Positions 31,701-37,491 of a stretch of 45,943 bases of DNA are shown in pieces. Source of the stretch: a virus; the IMG/VR virus record IMGVR_UViG_3300023084_000038, positions 1 to 45,943 of that record. One strand, given 5' to 3'. The notes below the pieces were generated by a model. The model was not told where the DNA came from, did no database searches, and saw nothing but the letters and a program-made list of their open reading frames with translations. A program made the position numbers and the translations under genes. Each line of letters begins with the position of its first letter. The first letter of the stretch is position 1.

Positions 31701-31955
31701 TTGATAGTTTTCTCTATCAGAAGAAACATCACCTACATAATTATCTTTAGGATTAAATGCTTTAGATGTTTTGCGACCAACGTATCCATTGATTTTTTCA
31801 ACTACGCCAGGTTGTATTAATTGATCTAAGGTCGAACTTAAAAATTTAGTATTTGCCTGCGTTCTATAAAAGCGAGGTAAATGATTTTGACTTTTTCTTT
31901 TACTATTCCCGTTAACAGGTAGAGCTGATTCGTTTTGATCGTTTTCGAAAGCCAT
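16710..31955 (-). CDS. Giant virion protein, 5081 residues, at the gp7 position
   Basis: One uninterrupted frame covers a third of the window, directly after gp6 where T4 has gp7 (1032 residues). The N-terminus (LPRFYRTQANTKFLSSTLDQ, about 25-44; WEPHIDWDKF and REYYWLPSG a little later) looks like a conserved assembly domain. Further on I see several carbohydrate-binding-like modules of the pattern Y..G..V.......Y.......F....W, six FG-GAP-like blades in two groups, GxGYxxxPxVxVxG repeats (about 3625-3675 and 3990-4050), and a C-terminal series of GSTTxFxL..V.VNG beta domains. No signal peptide, membrane segment or enzyme motif is evident. It probably forms part of the baseplate or a large fibre-like extension. 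The start is ATG at 31955, two bases after the gp6 stop. gp7 homology is positional, not seen in sequence. Confidence 0.9.
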   Translation of the reverse strand: MAFENDQNESALPVNGNSKRKSQNHLPRFYRTQANTKFLSSTLDQLIQPGVVEKINGYVGRKTSKAFNPKDNYVGDVSSDRENYQLEPASIIKDDLGNVTFYKDYNDYVNQLRSFFNQNVDHSVINSQEYYAWEPHIDWDKFINFREYYWLPSGPQSISVKGNTIDVESSITVKIGDNQDNNTYLFSTFPGTNNPTLTLYRGQTYKFEIDTPNLPFTIKTKRTLESGFDLDSSSILVENGVDVQNLEKGVSTFILGDDVPDTIYYVAANDIDAAGTIIVKDIEEATFINVDEEILGKRFYKTSNGFSLSNGMKINFIGDVEPAKYATGDYYVEGVGTAIRLISEKDLNVPSAFTDDIILEFDAEGFDRLPYSRAIGYPTDKDYFIINRSANDGNLWSRYNRWFHKSVIETAASENNQPVEIDQSARAKRPIIEFASQLKLFNFGTKAKQDVDLIDDYTTDVFSIIEGSTGYNVDGIDIAEGMRILFTADTDILVNGRIFEVEFINHNVGGELVQERQIYLKEVGDTQPLENEVVLVSNGVNNKGKLFYYNGTSWVACQDKTQTNQPPLFDLFDDEGNSYSDLNVYPASNFGGNKIFSYKEGTGSADTELGIALSYRSIENVGDIVFDFNLLSDSFTYTLNNQIFSKNSDIAYLRKYTDRLNYDTVNGWQKAEADSDQPVIRQYVFDNTTVGFEIDVYDNSALLEDLWIRVYKNNTLVFEGVDYTLQTNVKNNYNVVFNNDLNLDDVIIIKTKSSAKKNDNGFYELPINVERNPNNDNLLDFTLGEVNDHVGTIVEGTHEFVGVYPGIGNLRDIGPISKFGRRFVQHSAPTNLSLYHILDKDSNIVNAIRFARREYAKFKRSFITEITNLGIDKPVVEHFDEVMKVINRDKTDTMPFYFSDMIALGAVKKNTYTVIDSDEIFFALSAVFNLTDQTRKSVLVYKNNVQLAYGVDYTFNTDGFCVITADKAVDDIINIYEYENTNGSYVPPTPTKLGLYPKYVPQFIIDNTYQPYINSYTPTNSNKTRFAITDLHKIIPDNLIKVYIEGALQTSNYTIDRSVDEDAVIFGTPIEANDTVTIEYPKVYIQGHDGSRIFAYNDYRDDLIFELERRIFNNIKVEYDTSLFDIHDFISGEFRQAKITRHDANKPMLKDFLEWANFVETDYTAHTFFERENKFTFNYKNLPSITGSAVPGYWRQIYKEAFDTDRPHTHPWEMLGFSIEPSWWVDVYGPAPYTYNNEILWSDIEAGIVREPGKKLVFLEKYKRPGIKSVIPVDASGNLLSPIDKGYITQFDSSMIDDTFVFGDGAPAESAWRNSAEFPFALLTSMVVNCPSKAFATGFDRIRQVKNLADQIVYKETNKRINLKNIVFPNTSKDTTQVYTAGLTNYIANYMSSDVLTSYVDYKSNIRNLTNQIGFKLGGFTDKDKFKLILDSRTPTNQGNVFIPDENYKIFLNTSSPIQTVSYSGVIIEKRADGFVVKGYDKESAEFNYFQSIATQNDPSINIGGISEPYLTWNENKTYTVGQNVENQGSYFRVKETHVSGNTFDNSKFAKLASLPLIGGRTAFVRKRFSNTVLTLSYGTLLPKIQDVIDFLLGYGEYLESIGFVFDYFEGNEKTVFNWRHSVNEFLFWTTQNWAEGSVLTLSPAANQLKFQTEYSSVDNIFDSFYGYTLFKADGKKLVEEFSSLGREPNTFVIKPKNTEDGIYAVRLPVVQTEHVCLIDNKTVFGDVIYDLQPGYRQERIKILGYKTDEWDGSLNIPGFIYDNVIINEWEAWQDYSIGDVVKYKEFYYSAKNKIPGEATFTASKWARLDDKPEAGLYANFDYRTNQFADFYDLDSDNFDVEQQKLAQHLIGYQKRDYLENIVNDSVSQYKFYQGYIQDKGTQNALTKLFDVLSSADKDSLEFYEEWAIKDGQVGAAKGFDEVEYILDESKFRLTPQPIELVNSLPAEPKDLVYRILPYETYVKNDDYDHSPFPGKNVLNTYIKNAGYVNQQDVRGIVAEYVNITDFFISQIRKGDYVWVANEDRSWSVYKHVDSDYNITDIEQGTDEITVTVNKTVTDLNVNDVIGISDLYKFNAVGDISSTTSFNKINFEEFVVITKILNNKITFSTTTTIEDTENITGQLSKFVKVRASTPIQANEILQKTLDKNDYIWIDDDNTGAWSVLKNNQSFVTQERLYNGNTGLGHSFGNAISVDNRNATLAVGAPDYENGKVYIYNRPSNSTTWIQTQTIEPEEFADPLERFGASVSLTPDAQYLFVGSPNASNVKTKFEQNFNRTTNYVKGSIVKDNQSLWQATVDIQGELDNILFDPFASTTQAIETLSIESDSTQQGPVLLVGNYAIDTNTGLYAFPNTPTTHFLIRAPKEMYEGSGVGDEIRLAWNEITYSNQGQSVLVAKQPFNGDFTLITNSYLEDLDKTIQNKIDIILYFSSATNIPVEGEILQTTTGSGTVAYVYSDAAETVIYLKDVNGSFNLTDSLFKTNGDFIGEYETQAPIDSVDTSDVWGGYWMVKTGVPYTPTTLTTNTDEGKGLVIYDVIPDSTATGRYYVNTFDNVPAVTSSQNTIPGYIRVLSFTGSPGPGGISGSTLSDKFVVRASKQITDGTLDTVTAGDEIYLYVNQLPRYGVGIVNDLSSINLTTTDTNKKHTVVDVWDGYINFDFTKFTSGGLPFEPRVGLTVRDRTQGGTAEVAFYQRNGLNVTIFVKNKVGNWSEGDDFGQNAEIEFLGVPGDPDPIYQVDRIMGQIQYTGLGFDSANIGKLIVLQAQDIIPVPALDYLSDAECWFYKKEDTFGSETVEGIARAANVPSPTNNEWTQVYKIPTDLEGTVSGLTNQGMFAVYIRSKPGVYDFLSGYTVPEQKNNFYLGSQIVTSKYNDLYRAFIHATGTEMESDPGRIYMLKNGIENGIRFAWDYAKNKKFKGAFNDSINYFTGDIVYIANPADANTGTLYTSKTNIAPGAFDSTDWTSTDDLIDYVGYIPNDTSQSVVNDSTDGSTVLDQGALYKFGTSFDVSKNGDVLIASALYDNDKPNKVVVYRANNGHFERSQEILASDNTIGFGQSIAISDDGMFIAVGAPYNDDVKLDQGQVFVYKQISGQFELYQTLNSYNNERAEMFGWKVDFDGGTLAVSARNADSYFNTTFDGPSVYAKNTAPVTYFDGGFTSFRTTNDDSGVVYLYENYNNTLIFAQTIQLADPEINYFGRNLLLKDNHVYVGLPKLSQAEITDTQGQVVDFRRPSELPVWTIHRQEKQSVDISKIKKVFLYNKEDKELITYLDFIDPLQGKIAGEAEQNIRFKTSYDPATYTTVSAADRSIIIDDTNGWGKEYVGQVWWDLSTAKFLLPYQDTVIFSTQNWNVLSTGNSIDVYEWVQSDVLPSVWDTRADTNEYFPKGYSGTSLYGDDIYSTKREYDSVSQSFKTKYYFWVKNKKITPNVEFRTLNITDIASYIEDPAGAGYRFMAFISPTQFVLYNCDDLIKGKDVALSVQFYTIEKQDQNIHNQYQIISAGLETSLPKDDIVNKWFDSLIGYDVQSRPVPDPYVSEKYRYGILNNPRQGWFINKTEALKQFIERTNLVLKQNLIIDDKIITPLFANEVAPSAVLNLYDTTVDSVDDLAFVGIARAERAELTPVVNDGKITRVIIANAGRGYRTAPTVTVSGKGEDAVITTSIDSQGKVTGVTIENSGSNYDVDTLLTVRRFSVLVSSDVGISGKWAIYERLASSWNRIRSQSYDTSLYWDYIDWYSTGYSDLTSIDFVIDNAYELNSIDVAIGNKVKINNIGSGGWLLLEKIQNEDTTDYTINYKTIGRENGTIEFSSKLYDVLASNVGYDTISFDSKIYDNEPTIELRVILDAIRNNLFIDDLQIEFNNLFFASLRYVFAEQKYVDWAFKTSFIKAVHNVGSLRKDITFNNDNLPSYEAYIEEVKPFGTKIREYLSSYDGLENTQSVVTDFDLAPVYKDAYKTILPESVKVFDGTIIGTDANLETYPNKHWLDNLAYKIVRVEVTDPGEGYLSPPVIEVEGNAILKSYLGKNGTLTSVGVIDGGSNYISPPNITINGNLRDGGKPAKLSVVLGDSPVRSMHTVVKFDRTTGIYLHANIDSSESFVGSGNIYDFDLKWPMNLNKDTVTVTVNGIELLDSEYNYTNINDTSKGYTRQVGRIEFTEAPAVGVPIAVTYKKSVNLFQAQDRINHYYNPTVGMPGKDLSQLMQGIDYGGVEVKSFGFGGPGGWDGEKGWGEGTWDTTYDTSYEDEIYTIDEDSTTVFTFNTPLEASTVYNVYKNGIRIDDPDYGGSPTNPNAVMLSITGNGETGWTRTDDNVDSTGLIVFNEEEISFDAGDEIIFRKSTSDGTFDIDPTGYDTILTGGNLSYTTATGLRSEDITVDGDGFVTPTTSAGPEELIPGQVLDTVDIQVYERPKGGASQITSRVYVGDGSTTTFGIGTGPILKDDLFVKIDYRIISSSDYTIDYAEKTITFETAPTNGERINIVTLGVSGSDIIDIDEFTADGSTVEFLTNVRFTDTLDYYITLNGEKQNNVIYRSDETYAVPNNVVIKLPSPPEAGSKIRFAFFEKESIESVNVHSEVLIDNFTADGSTTSFELSQTPFSQNPTQWFTVVKVNNKILNAGYNKRHEATAGQLEFKIDEWQFPAGTVRAGQIKVFINNEEKQNIVSWDFVGSASSSSSPGQLVRFIPGTVINDGDVIDIYVLSDGEYNFGTFDGDFNFTETPGILQLNDPYNEGDTITVYQFSNHDSQGFERIKYDVVDRLNITTGTGIDSTVEDLKTDWYTIQHLRNGLVELRYPAVDAQYVWVTINGDLLMPSVDYYVTDNKRYVKIDADIDENDKLEIIHFAAPTTVNKFGWRQFKDILNRTHYKRLDGGNNFLLAQDLMWYDDEIVLEDVTNLPIPVANSNIPSVIFIEGERIEYFLVQDNKLLQIRRGTLGTGVKNSYATGTEVYPQGIENTVPYKDETLTTVFIGDETSTQFELDFVAQSVNEFEVFVAGRRLRKTSLDNYQQPISNTDNTVPTQLDSPEGDIVLAAEFEVTGNILTLLEPPGIGERIIIIRKQGKLWSDPGTTLGDTNNQISRFLRAKTVDLPR
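16800..19690 (-). repeat. C-terminal tandem beta-domain repeats of the giant protein
   Basis: At least six divergent copies of one protein domain occur in about residues 4090-5050. Each has an opening like (G/D)(D/E)GST..F.L, a strand giving V.V.G or I.LNG.., a D-Y-T-V-D turn, and a closing F..AP..G..I.V. Approximate copies are at 19690-19440, 19240-18960, 18720-18530, 18510-18280, 18240-17890 and 17110-16800. Less regular relatives occur in the N-terminal third near 29930-29700, 29220-29030 and 28900-28720. Such domains are common in phage fibres as spacers or sugar-binding units. Boundaries are approximate. Confidence 0.65.
22318..22975 (-). repeat. FG-GAP-like beta-propeller blades, second group, in the giant protein
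   Basis: Four blades at about residues 2993-3212: FGTSFDVSKNGDVLIAS, FGQSIAISDDGMFIAVGAP, FGWKVDFDGGTLAVSA and FGRNLLLKDNHVYVGLP. Each is followed by a strand ending in V.VY or VYLY. This is the integrin-type FG-GAP pattern. Confidence 0.7.
25160..25415 (-). repeat. FG-GAP-like beta-propeller blades, first group, in the giant protein
   Basis: Two blades at about residues 2180-2265: GHSFGNAISVDNRNATLAVGAP...GKVYIY and ERFGASVSLTPDAQYLFVGSP. They match the four blades found about 730 residues later. Confidence 0.7.
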
Positions 31956-31957
31956 TT

Positions 31958-34900
31958 TTAGCTATTACCTCCTGATTGGATGCCAACATACGGTGTGGCC
32001 GAAGTTGTAACTATACTTCCATCTGCTTTAAGTCTAGATGCAGTTACTCCATCAATTATATCTATATCATCTACAGTTGCACCACTTATAAAAATTTCAT
32101 CTGCTTCTGATTTTACTTCAAATAAACTACCAAAACTTTGAGTGCTCTGATTAGGTACAACAACAAAGGTAACCAAGTCAGGGGTCAATTCTTGCATAAC
32201 ATATGCACTAAGTTCTGAAAAGTAAAAAGTTTCTCCAAATTCCCAATTTTCTAAAGCAAAAAATTGATTTACTGCTGTAATTACTCTAGATTTAAGATCA
32301 TTATCATTAATAACCTGATCAGGATTTTTTACAATTTTAAATTTTGCTTGCAAGTCTGTAGGTGCCTTATCGCCAAATAATATTTTATACTTAACTGGAT
32401 GATAAATCACTTCGTCACTAAGTGATTTTATTTTATTGATATTAATACCATAATTTAAGTAAAGCTCATCTGAACTAGGTGGCAACGGAGTACTAGAAGT
32501 AGTACCTTCTAAATATTGTCTAAAATTTGTATCATAATTTCTTGTTAACAAATAAGTGTCAATTATGTTACTAACACTAGGATCTATTCTAGTGTTTGCA
32601 TCAGCAGCATGCACGTACTGGAATTTTAATCCGTCTCTACCTAATCTTGCTTTGTAATCCTGTACAATAGTAAGTGTTCCTGCGGCTTTGTTTAATCTTT
32701 CTATTACATTTGTTTCTATATAATAAAATAGCTGTGCATCTTCGTATGCTGTTAACGACCCGATACTGTCTTTGCTTTCCAATACAATTATACCTAAATC
32801 ACTTTGTGAGATATAATTGTAATCTTCTACTGCATCAGAAGTTGTTTTTTTCTCTAAGAAAACATACTTGGTTAATGGGTTTGTTGTTTCATCTATAATA
32901 ACATCAAAAATATCAGGATCATCTACTACTCCGTCATCGTCAGAATCAAAGAAACTAACCTGAATTTTTTTACTGTTAACATATCCTTCTGCGTCTCTGT
33001 ATTCCTCTACAATTTCCCAAGGATAATCTATAGAAAATGCTTCAGCTGAGTCAGGTTGTTTGTTGATATTAAGTATATTAATTTTATCCTTAATAATTTC
33101 TCCTGATCTATTATCATATATTTTGTCGCTGCCGTCGTAGTAGAATCTTATTTCTTTATCGCTTTCAAAAACATATCTACTTGCTCTATATGTGATAGTA
33201 TACTTTTCGCCATCTGTTTCAAACAACAATAACCAACTAGAGTCTAATTGTTGGTTAGTATTATCCCCTGTCTTACCAATACTAAAATCACCGTTTATAT
33301 CTAAGTTGTTATTTGTGATAATTCTCCATTCGCCTACATTTGTATCAAAACGTAACCCAAATGTTTTGTAAACAAATGCTTGGTCAATAATTTGTGTTTG
33401 CACAGTTGTTTCTAGTGTGGTTGCAAGTCTAGGAATAACCTGTACAAGTTTACTCCCTGTAGGGATAATATCATTAAACACCACTGGTCCGTTGCCGTCA
33501 TCTCTTAGTACTGTTCCGTCTCCGCCTACCGTAATAACCTTTGTCCATAGATAAGATTTTCCGCCAGGTGGTATTTTTCCATCTGCTGGTATATCTTCCA
33601 TCATGTTATTATTTGTTGTATCGTAGTATTTTCCTTCAGATGGTAAAAATTTAAGCATGGAACTTGTTCTCACAAGTTTAAGTGTACTTGCTGTAAATGT
33701 TCCAAGTTTACTAATTACACCAGATGCATTAGTAAAATATCCTGTAGATAAATTAGTATCTGTTACTACATTTGTCCAGGTATTATTTAGGTCTCCTAGT
33801 AAAATTTTAGGAAAACTATTATAATAAAAATTCTTTACTTTTTTATCAGATAAAATTGGATTAATCACATTAACAATAGCTGCTTCGACATCTGTTCTAG
33901 TTGCAAAACTAAACGTTTGTTTAGGATTTAAAAATTCTTTGTAAATTATTCCATCGTCTGCAAATAAGTTTGTTTTAGAATATTTTCCTGTAGCATCTGT
34001 AAGATCAAAATATCTACTTATTCCGCTTGCTGTCCGATTAACACTTTTTACTTTAACTATTTCTTGGCTTATGCCTAATGGGCCAATTTGGTAATCTTCA
34101 GCTGTTACCATTCTATTTTGAGTATAGTATGTAGCAGGAGCATTTGCTTTAATGCTTGCATTGCTTTCACTTACAGTGCTATTATCGACTGTATATTTTA
34201 AACTAAAAGTAATTGTAAGGCTTTCGGATTTACCAGTGCGGCTAACGTAAGGAATTCTTACACTAACACCTTTCATATCACTTGGATCTATTACAATTCT
34301 TCTATTTTTACTAGTTCTATAGTACACTTTAAAATTACCTTGAGGCAGTGTACCAAATGTACCGTCACTAAAGATTAAACTAACCCTGTCATTTGCTCTA
34401 GTTAACACACTATAGATATTTCTTATGTTTTTACTTAAACTATTGTAGATAACATTGTTTCCTTCTACAGCATCAACTTTGTTCCAAAGCTCTTCTTCAT
34501 TTCCAAAATTATCTAACTTGTAAAGCCAAATATCTGAGTTATTAATGTTAACTGCATCTATAGCAACTACTTGATTAGTACTAGGACTAGAAATATTAAA
34601 TGTACCTTGGTCTATAGTTCCTTGGCGGAAATGACAGAAAAATCCAGTATTGGAACTAGCGGCGCCTCTGCCATCATCTCTCTGTAGGAAGGCAAAGTTA
34701 TTGCCAGGAAATGGTGCTTCTTCTTCTATTGCGCCGTCAACAACGTCTGTACTTACAACTTCAAATCTTGTTGTTACACCGTCAATAGTTTTGTTAAATC
34801 CGTATACAGGAACATCGCTATTTGTACTGTTAAATCTATATTGATATGTAGGTACTCCGTTTACATTATCTGTTTTTATAGGACGTCCAATCGTGTTATT

Positions 34901-35398
34901 AACTGGCAATGAAGCATTCATTACTTTAATAAATTGTTCAAACCAATTAGAATTTGCCGGGTCGTTCCATAGTATAGTTTGATTTGCAAGATTAAGATTA
35001 TTACTGTCCCTAACTTCTTCAGAGGTACTAACACTTTCCATCTTTAATAATCCATTAGCTGCTTGATTACGCTTTGGATTATAAGATAGCATCCTTGCTA
35101 GGCGGAGAACACTTTCTCTACGCTCTGCAAGTTCTAAATAGTTTTCTCTAGAATTAAGTTCTGTACGGAAGGCTAAATTCTGACCTAAAAACGCTATCAA
35201 ATCTATTAATGCAAGATATTCTGAACTTTCAATATAATCATTAAAATCTTCTGGATAATTTTGACGCAGATAATTTATCATAGTTCTGCGTAGATTGTCA
35301 AAATCGTAAGATTTGAAATCTGCGTTTCTGTATGACTGATAAATTCTTTTCCAATCTTCAGCTACAAGTAATCTATTTTGTCTGTCTGTTGATGACAT
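31958..35398 (-). CDS. 6: Baseplate wedge protein gp6-like, extended form
   Basis: A 1146-residue protein. The N-terminal ~150 residues (DWKRIYQSYRNADFKSYDFDNLRRTMINYLRQNYPEDFNDYI, then LIDLIAFLGQNLAFRTELN and RESVLRLARMLSYNPKR) match the opening of T4-type gp6, which forms the wedge backbone of the baseplate as a dimer. The C-terminal part (FKIVKNPDQVINDNDLKSRVITAVNQFF, then FYFSELSAYVM) fits the gpJ/gp6 core. T4 gp6 is 660 residues, so about 490 residues are inserted in the middle. I moved the start from a TTG at 35404, which touches the AGGAAG ribosome binding site, to the ATG at 35398, six bases after it. A late promoter lies upstream, and gp25 precedes it. Confidence 0.87.
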   Translation of the reverse strand: MSSTDRQNRLLVAEDWKRIYQSYRNADFKSYDFDNLRRTMINYLRQNYPEDFNDYIESSEYLALIDLIAFLGQNLAFRTELNSRENYLELAERRESVLRLARMLSYNPKRNQAANGLLKMESVSTSEEVRDSNNLNLANQTILWNDPANSNWFEQFIKVMNASLPVNNTIGRPIKTDNVNGVPTYQYRFNSTNSDVPVYGFNKTIDGVTTRFEVVSTDVVDGAIEEEAPFPGNNFAFLQRDDGRGAASSNTGFFCHFRQGTIDQGTFNISSPSTNQVVAIDAVNINNSDIWLYKLDNFGNEEELWNKVDAVEGNNVIYNSLSKNIRNIYSVLTRANDRVSLIFSDGTFGTLPQGNFKVYYRTSKNRRIVIDPSDMKGVSVRIPYVSRTGKSESLTITFSLKYTVDNSTVSESNASIKANAPATYYTQNRMVTAEDYQIGPLGISQEIVKVKSVNRTASGISRYFDLTDATGKYSKTNLFADDGIIYKEFLNPKQTFSFATRTDVEAAIVNVINPILSDKKVKNFYYNSFPKILLGDLNNTWTNVVTDTNLSTGYFTNASGVISKLGTFTASTLKLVRTSSMLKFLPSEGKYYDTTNNNMMEDIPADGKIPPGGKSYLWTKVITVGGDGTVLRDDGNGPVVFNDIIPTGSKLVQVIPRLATTLETTVQTQIIDQAFVYKTFGLRFDTNVGEWRIITNNNLDINGDFSIGKTGDNTNQQLDSSWLLLFETDGEKYTITYRASRYVFESDKEIRFYYDGSDKIYDNRSGEIIKDKINILNINKQPDSAEAFSIDYPWEIVEEYRDAEGYVNSKKIQVSFFDSDDDGVVDDPDIFDVIIDETTNPLTKYVFLEKKTTSDAVEDYNYISQSDLGIIVLESKDSIGSLTAYEDAQLFYYIETNVIERLNKAAGTLTIVQDYKARLGRDGLKFQYVHAADANTRIDPSVSNIIDTYLLTRNYDTNFRQYLEGTTSSTPLPPSSDELYLNYGININKIKSLSDEVIYHPVKYKILFGDKAPTDLQAKFKIVKNPDQVINDNDLKSRVITAVNQFFALENWEFGETFYFSELSAYVMQELTPDLVTFVVVPNQSTQSFGSLFEVKSEADEIFISGATVDDIDIIDGVTASRLKADGSIVTTSATPYVGIQSGGNS

Positions 35399-35423
35399 GT
35401 GCAACTTCCTTTTCCGTACACAG

Positions 35424-35431
35424 TATTTATT
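35424..35431 (-). promoter_or_regulatory. T4-type late promoter AATAAATA
   Basis: The minus strand reads AATAAATACTG 26 bases before the ATG at 35398, one mismatch from the T4 consensus, in the 57-base gap between gp25 and gp6. A ribosome binding site AGGAAG follows at about 35410-35405. Confidence 0.72.
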
Positions 35432-35455
35432 GAAATTGATAAACTGCGTATTTAA

Positions 35456-35905
35456 TTATATAGAGGCAAACCCATTATTTTCATCAAATGTTAGACGCAT
35501 ACTTTCAGAAATATTATACGGTAAAAAAGTAAGTGTAGTGTCTATTAAAATACCACTTTCAAACTGATCGACAATAATTTTGTCTACCTTTACTCTAGGA
35601 TCACTGTTTACAATTTGTGTAACATTTTGTACAATAGCATCTTTTAAATTATCTGTAAGTGGGTCAAAAAGTACGTCCCAAATAATAGTACCAAACTCGG
35701 GGTTTGATAATAACTCTCCTTGACGTACATGGAAGTTATTAATTATGTCCTGTTTTATGAGTGCTAAATCATACAAAACGTAACTTGTCGCTTCAGGATC
35801 AACTGTACTGAATCCTCTATAGGTTTTAGCGCCAATACCATAATCAGGTTTGACGTTTGGACTAACTGTTATCTCTTTGTATATTTTCTTTTCTTGCGAA
35901 CTCAT
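35456..35905 (-). CDS. 25: Baseplate wedge protein gp25
   Basis: A 149-residue protein of the gp25/GpW-like family. Recognisable features are YDLALIKQDIINNFHVRQGELLSNPEFGTIIWDVLFDP (about 45-83), LKDAIVQNVTQIVNSDPRV, and a beta-rich C-terminus with ILIDTTLTFLPY. Gp25 is a conserved part of contractile-tail baseplates that nucleates sheath polymerisation; length is close to T4 (132). It is preceded by the gp5 gene with seven bases between them, and the baseplate order gp53, hub-like protein, gp5, gp25, gp6 supports the call. Confidence 0.92.
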   Translation of the reverse strand: MSSQEKKIYKEITVSPNVKPDYGIGAKTYRGFSTVDPEATSYVLYDLALIKQDIINNFHVRQGELLSNPEFGTIIWDVLFDPLTDNLKDAIVQNVTQIVNSDPRVKVDKIIVDQFESGILIDTTLTFLPYNISESMRLTFDENNGFASI

Positions 35906-35912
35906 ACTATAT

Positions 35913-37481
35913 TTAACCTCTTAATCCGTCATCTGGTCCACTTGTTACAGTGGCTTTGTCAGGATTTTTTGTTGTAGAAGAACTAGTACTTGGAGTGGAA
36001 CTGCCACTTTCGCCGTTTTGTTGTTCTGTTTCCATAGGCGGACATTGCTCAAATGTATCTGGAACATTTTGCTGCCCAGCGTCTGTTGGAGTTTCTTTTG
36101 CTGTAGTTCCAATTAACTCGCCTTCTTTATTGACAGGAGGCGCTGTTGTTTCTGGTATATTATCCGTTTCTGTTAGTTCCGGAGTATGAGCTGCTGGGTT
36201 TAAGTTTTCAGAACCTTGCCATCCTCCTCCTTCAGGAACACGAGTAGGACTTGGTGCAGCACCAGCCCCTTGTGCTGTAGGACCATTAAAGTGTACTGGA
36301 TCTGAAGTGACAAATACTCCGCTTGCAGTTATATTTGTAGATCCTCCAGTGGTTATTTTTCCGTTGGCGGCTACTTTTAAGTTAAAGTCTGCTCCGCTTT
36401 CTTGCATTATGTTAGTACCCGACTTCATGTTTATAGCACTGCCGGCTTCCATAGTAATATTTCTATCTGCTTTTAAATTAATATCTGTCATAGAATGTAT
36501 ACTTACGCTATCTTTTGAAAAAATATCTATTTTACCGTTAGAAGTAAATTCTATGTAAGTACCATTTGCATGTTGTATATAAATTAGGTCTTCCGAATTA
36601 TGGAGCAGTACCTGATGTCCTGTTCTTGTTCTTAAACGTATAAGTTCGTTTGCAGGATATTCTGACAATCCTCCTTGATCTAAACTTGCATATGCACTAG
36701 GTCCTTCATTTGGTTTACTAGTACGGAATAGATTAGGATCGCCATCATCCATTACAAAAGTGCTTCCTCCTAACCTATTAAAAGGTACTTGTATTTGTCC
36801 TGATTCGTCTCCATACGAAGTTCTTGGTGCGCCATCCCTTCTGTCTGCAGGGCCAGGAGTACTCAATCCAAAAACCATACTCGGAGTTTCACGTCTAGCA
36901 CTAGAACTTGTGTGACCTCTAACCGTATCTCCCATTAGCCCGGATCTTTCTAAGGCTGCACATGCCTCTGCATCACAGGGTTTAATAAATTGAGTAGGGT
37001 TGTTTTTTTCTCCGGTCTCTGTTCTTTTGTTATACTCAACAACAGGCCTAGGCTCTCCAGGGTTTTCATCATTAAAACCTGTACTAGCTCTACCAGGAGT
37101 CATAAAGTTCATATATTGGTCTTGTACACATCCTATCCAAAAACCTTTACCCCTATTACCTTCTGCAAAGATTACTAATACCGTTGTGTCAACATCTGGT
37201 GGGACTGCCCAAAAACCATAACTGTTTTGACTGTGCTGACTGCCTTCGTTTTCGCTTACGCCTTTAAAAGGAGTTATTCCGTAAAACGGACTAAGGTAAC
37301 TAACTGTTACAGTTTGTCCAGTTGCTTCTGTAGAGTTACCTTCTTGATTGTGCCTAAGTAATTCTACTTCTAACTGTCCCATATATTCGCCGTCAAGATG
37401 ATTTTTTACTTTGGCTAAAAACGGTCCAGAACCTTCAATCTTTTCTACTGATTCATCTGATTTTCTTGTTTCAGTTGCCAT
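35913..37481 (-). CDS. 5: Baseplate central spike protein gp5-like, without a visible lysozyme domain
   Basis: A 522-residue protein. The first ~130 residues form a gp5/VgrG-type OB domain (FLAKVKNHLDGEYMGQLEVELL, SYLSPFYG, GFWAVPPDVDTTVLVIFAEGN, GFWIGCVQDQYMNFM). A linker follows, then RLRTRTGHQVLLHNSEDLIYIQHANGTYIEF and a run of short beta-helix repeats (DIFSKDSVSIHSMTDINLKADRNITMEAGS, about 310-390), as in the needle of T4 gp5. T4 gp5 carries a lysozyme domain between OB and helix; here that span holds no glutamate/aspartate catalytic motif I can recognise. The C-terminal ~110 residues are disordered and Ser/Thr/Glu-rich. The spike punctures the host envelope. The start ATG at 37481 is 10 bases after the preceding stop. 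Confidence 0.85.
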   Translation of the reverse strand: MATETRKSDESVEKIEGSGPFLAKVKNHLDGEYMGQLEVELLRHNQEGNSTEATGQTVTVSYLSPFYGITPFKGVSENEGSQHSQNSYGFWAVPPDVDTTVLVIFAEGNRGKGFWIGCVQDQYMNFMTPGRASTGFNDENPGEPRPVVEYNKRTETGEKNNPTQFIKPCDAEACAALERSGLMGDTVRGHTSSSARRETPSMVFGLSTPGPADRRDGAPRTSYGDESGQIQVPFNRLGGSTFVMDDGDPNLFRTSKPNEGPSAYASLDQGGLSEYPANELIRLRTRTGHQVLLHNSEDLIYIQHANGTYIEFTSNGKIDIFSKDSVSIHSMTDINLKADRNITMEAGSAINMKSGTNIMQESGADFNLKVAANGKITTGGSTNITASGVFVTSDPVHFNGPTAQGAGAAPSPTRVPEGGGWQGSENLNPAAHTPELTETDNIPETTAPPVNKEGELIGTTAKETPTDAGQQNVPDTFEQCPPMETEQQNGESGSSTPSTSSSTTKNPDKATVTSGPDDGLRG

Positions 37482-37491
37482 AGATTATTCC

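Noticed and set aside
35398-35404. TTG at 35404 as the start of gp6
   Set aside because: The ribosome binding site AGGAAG would touch it with no spacing; ATG at 35398 has a six-base spacer.
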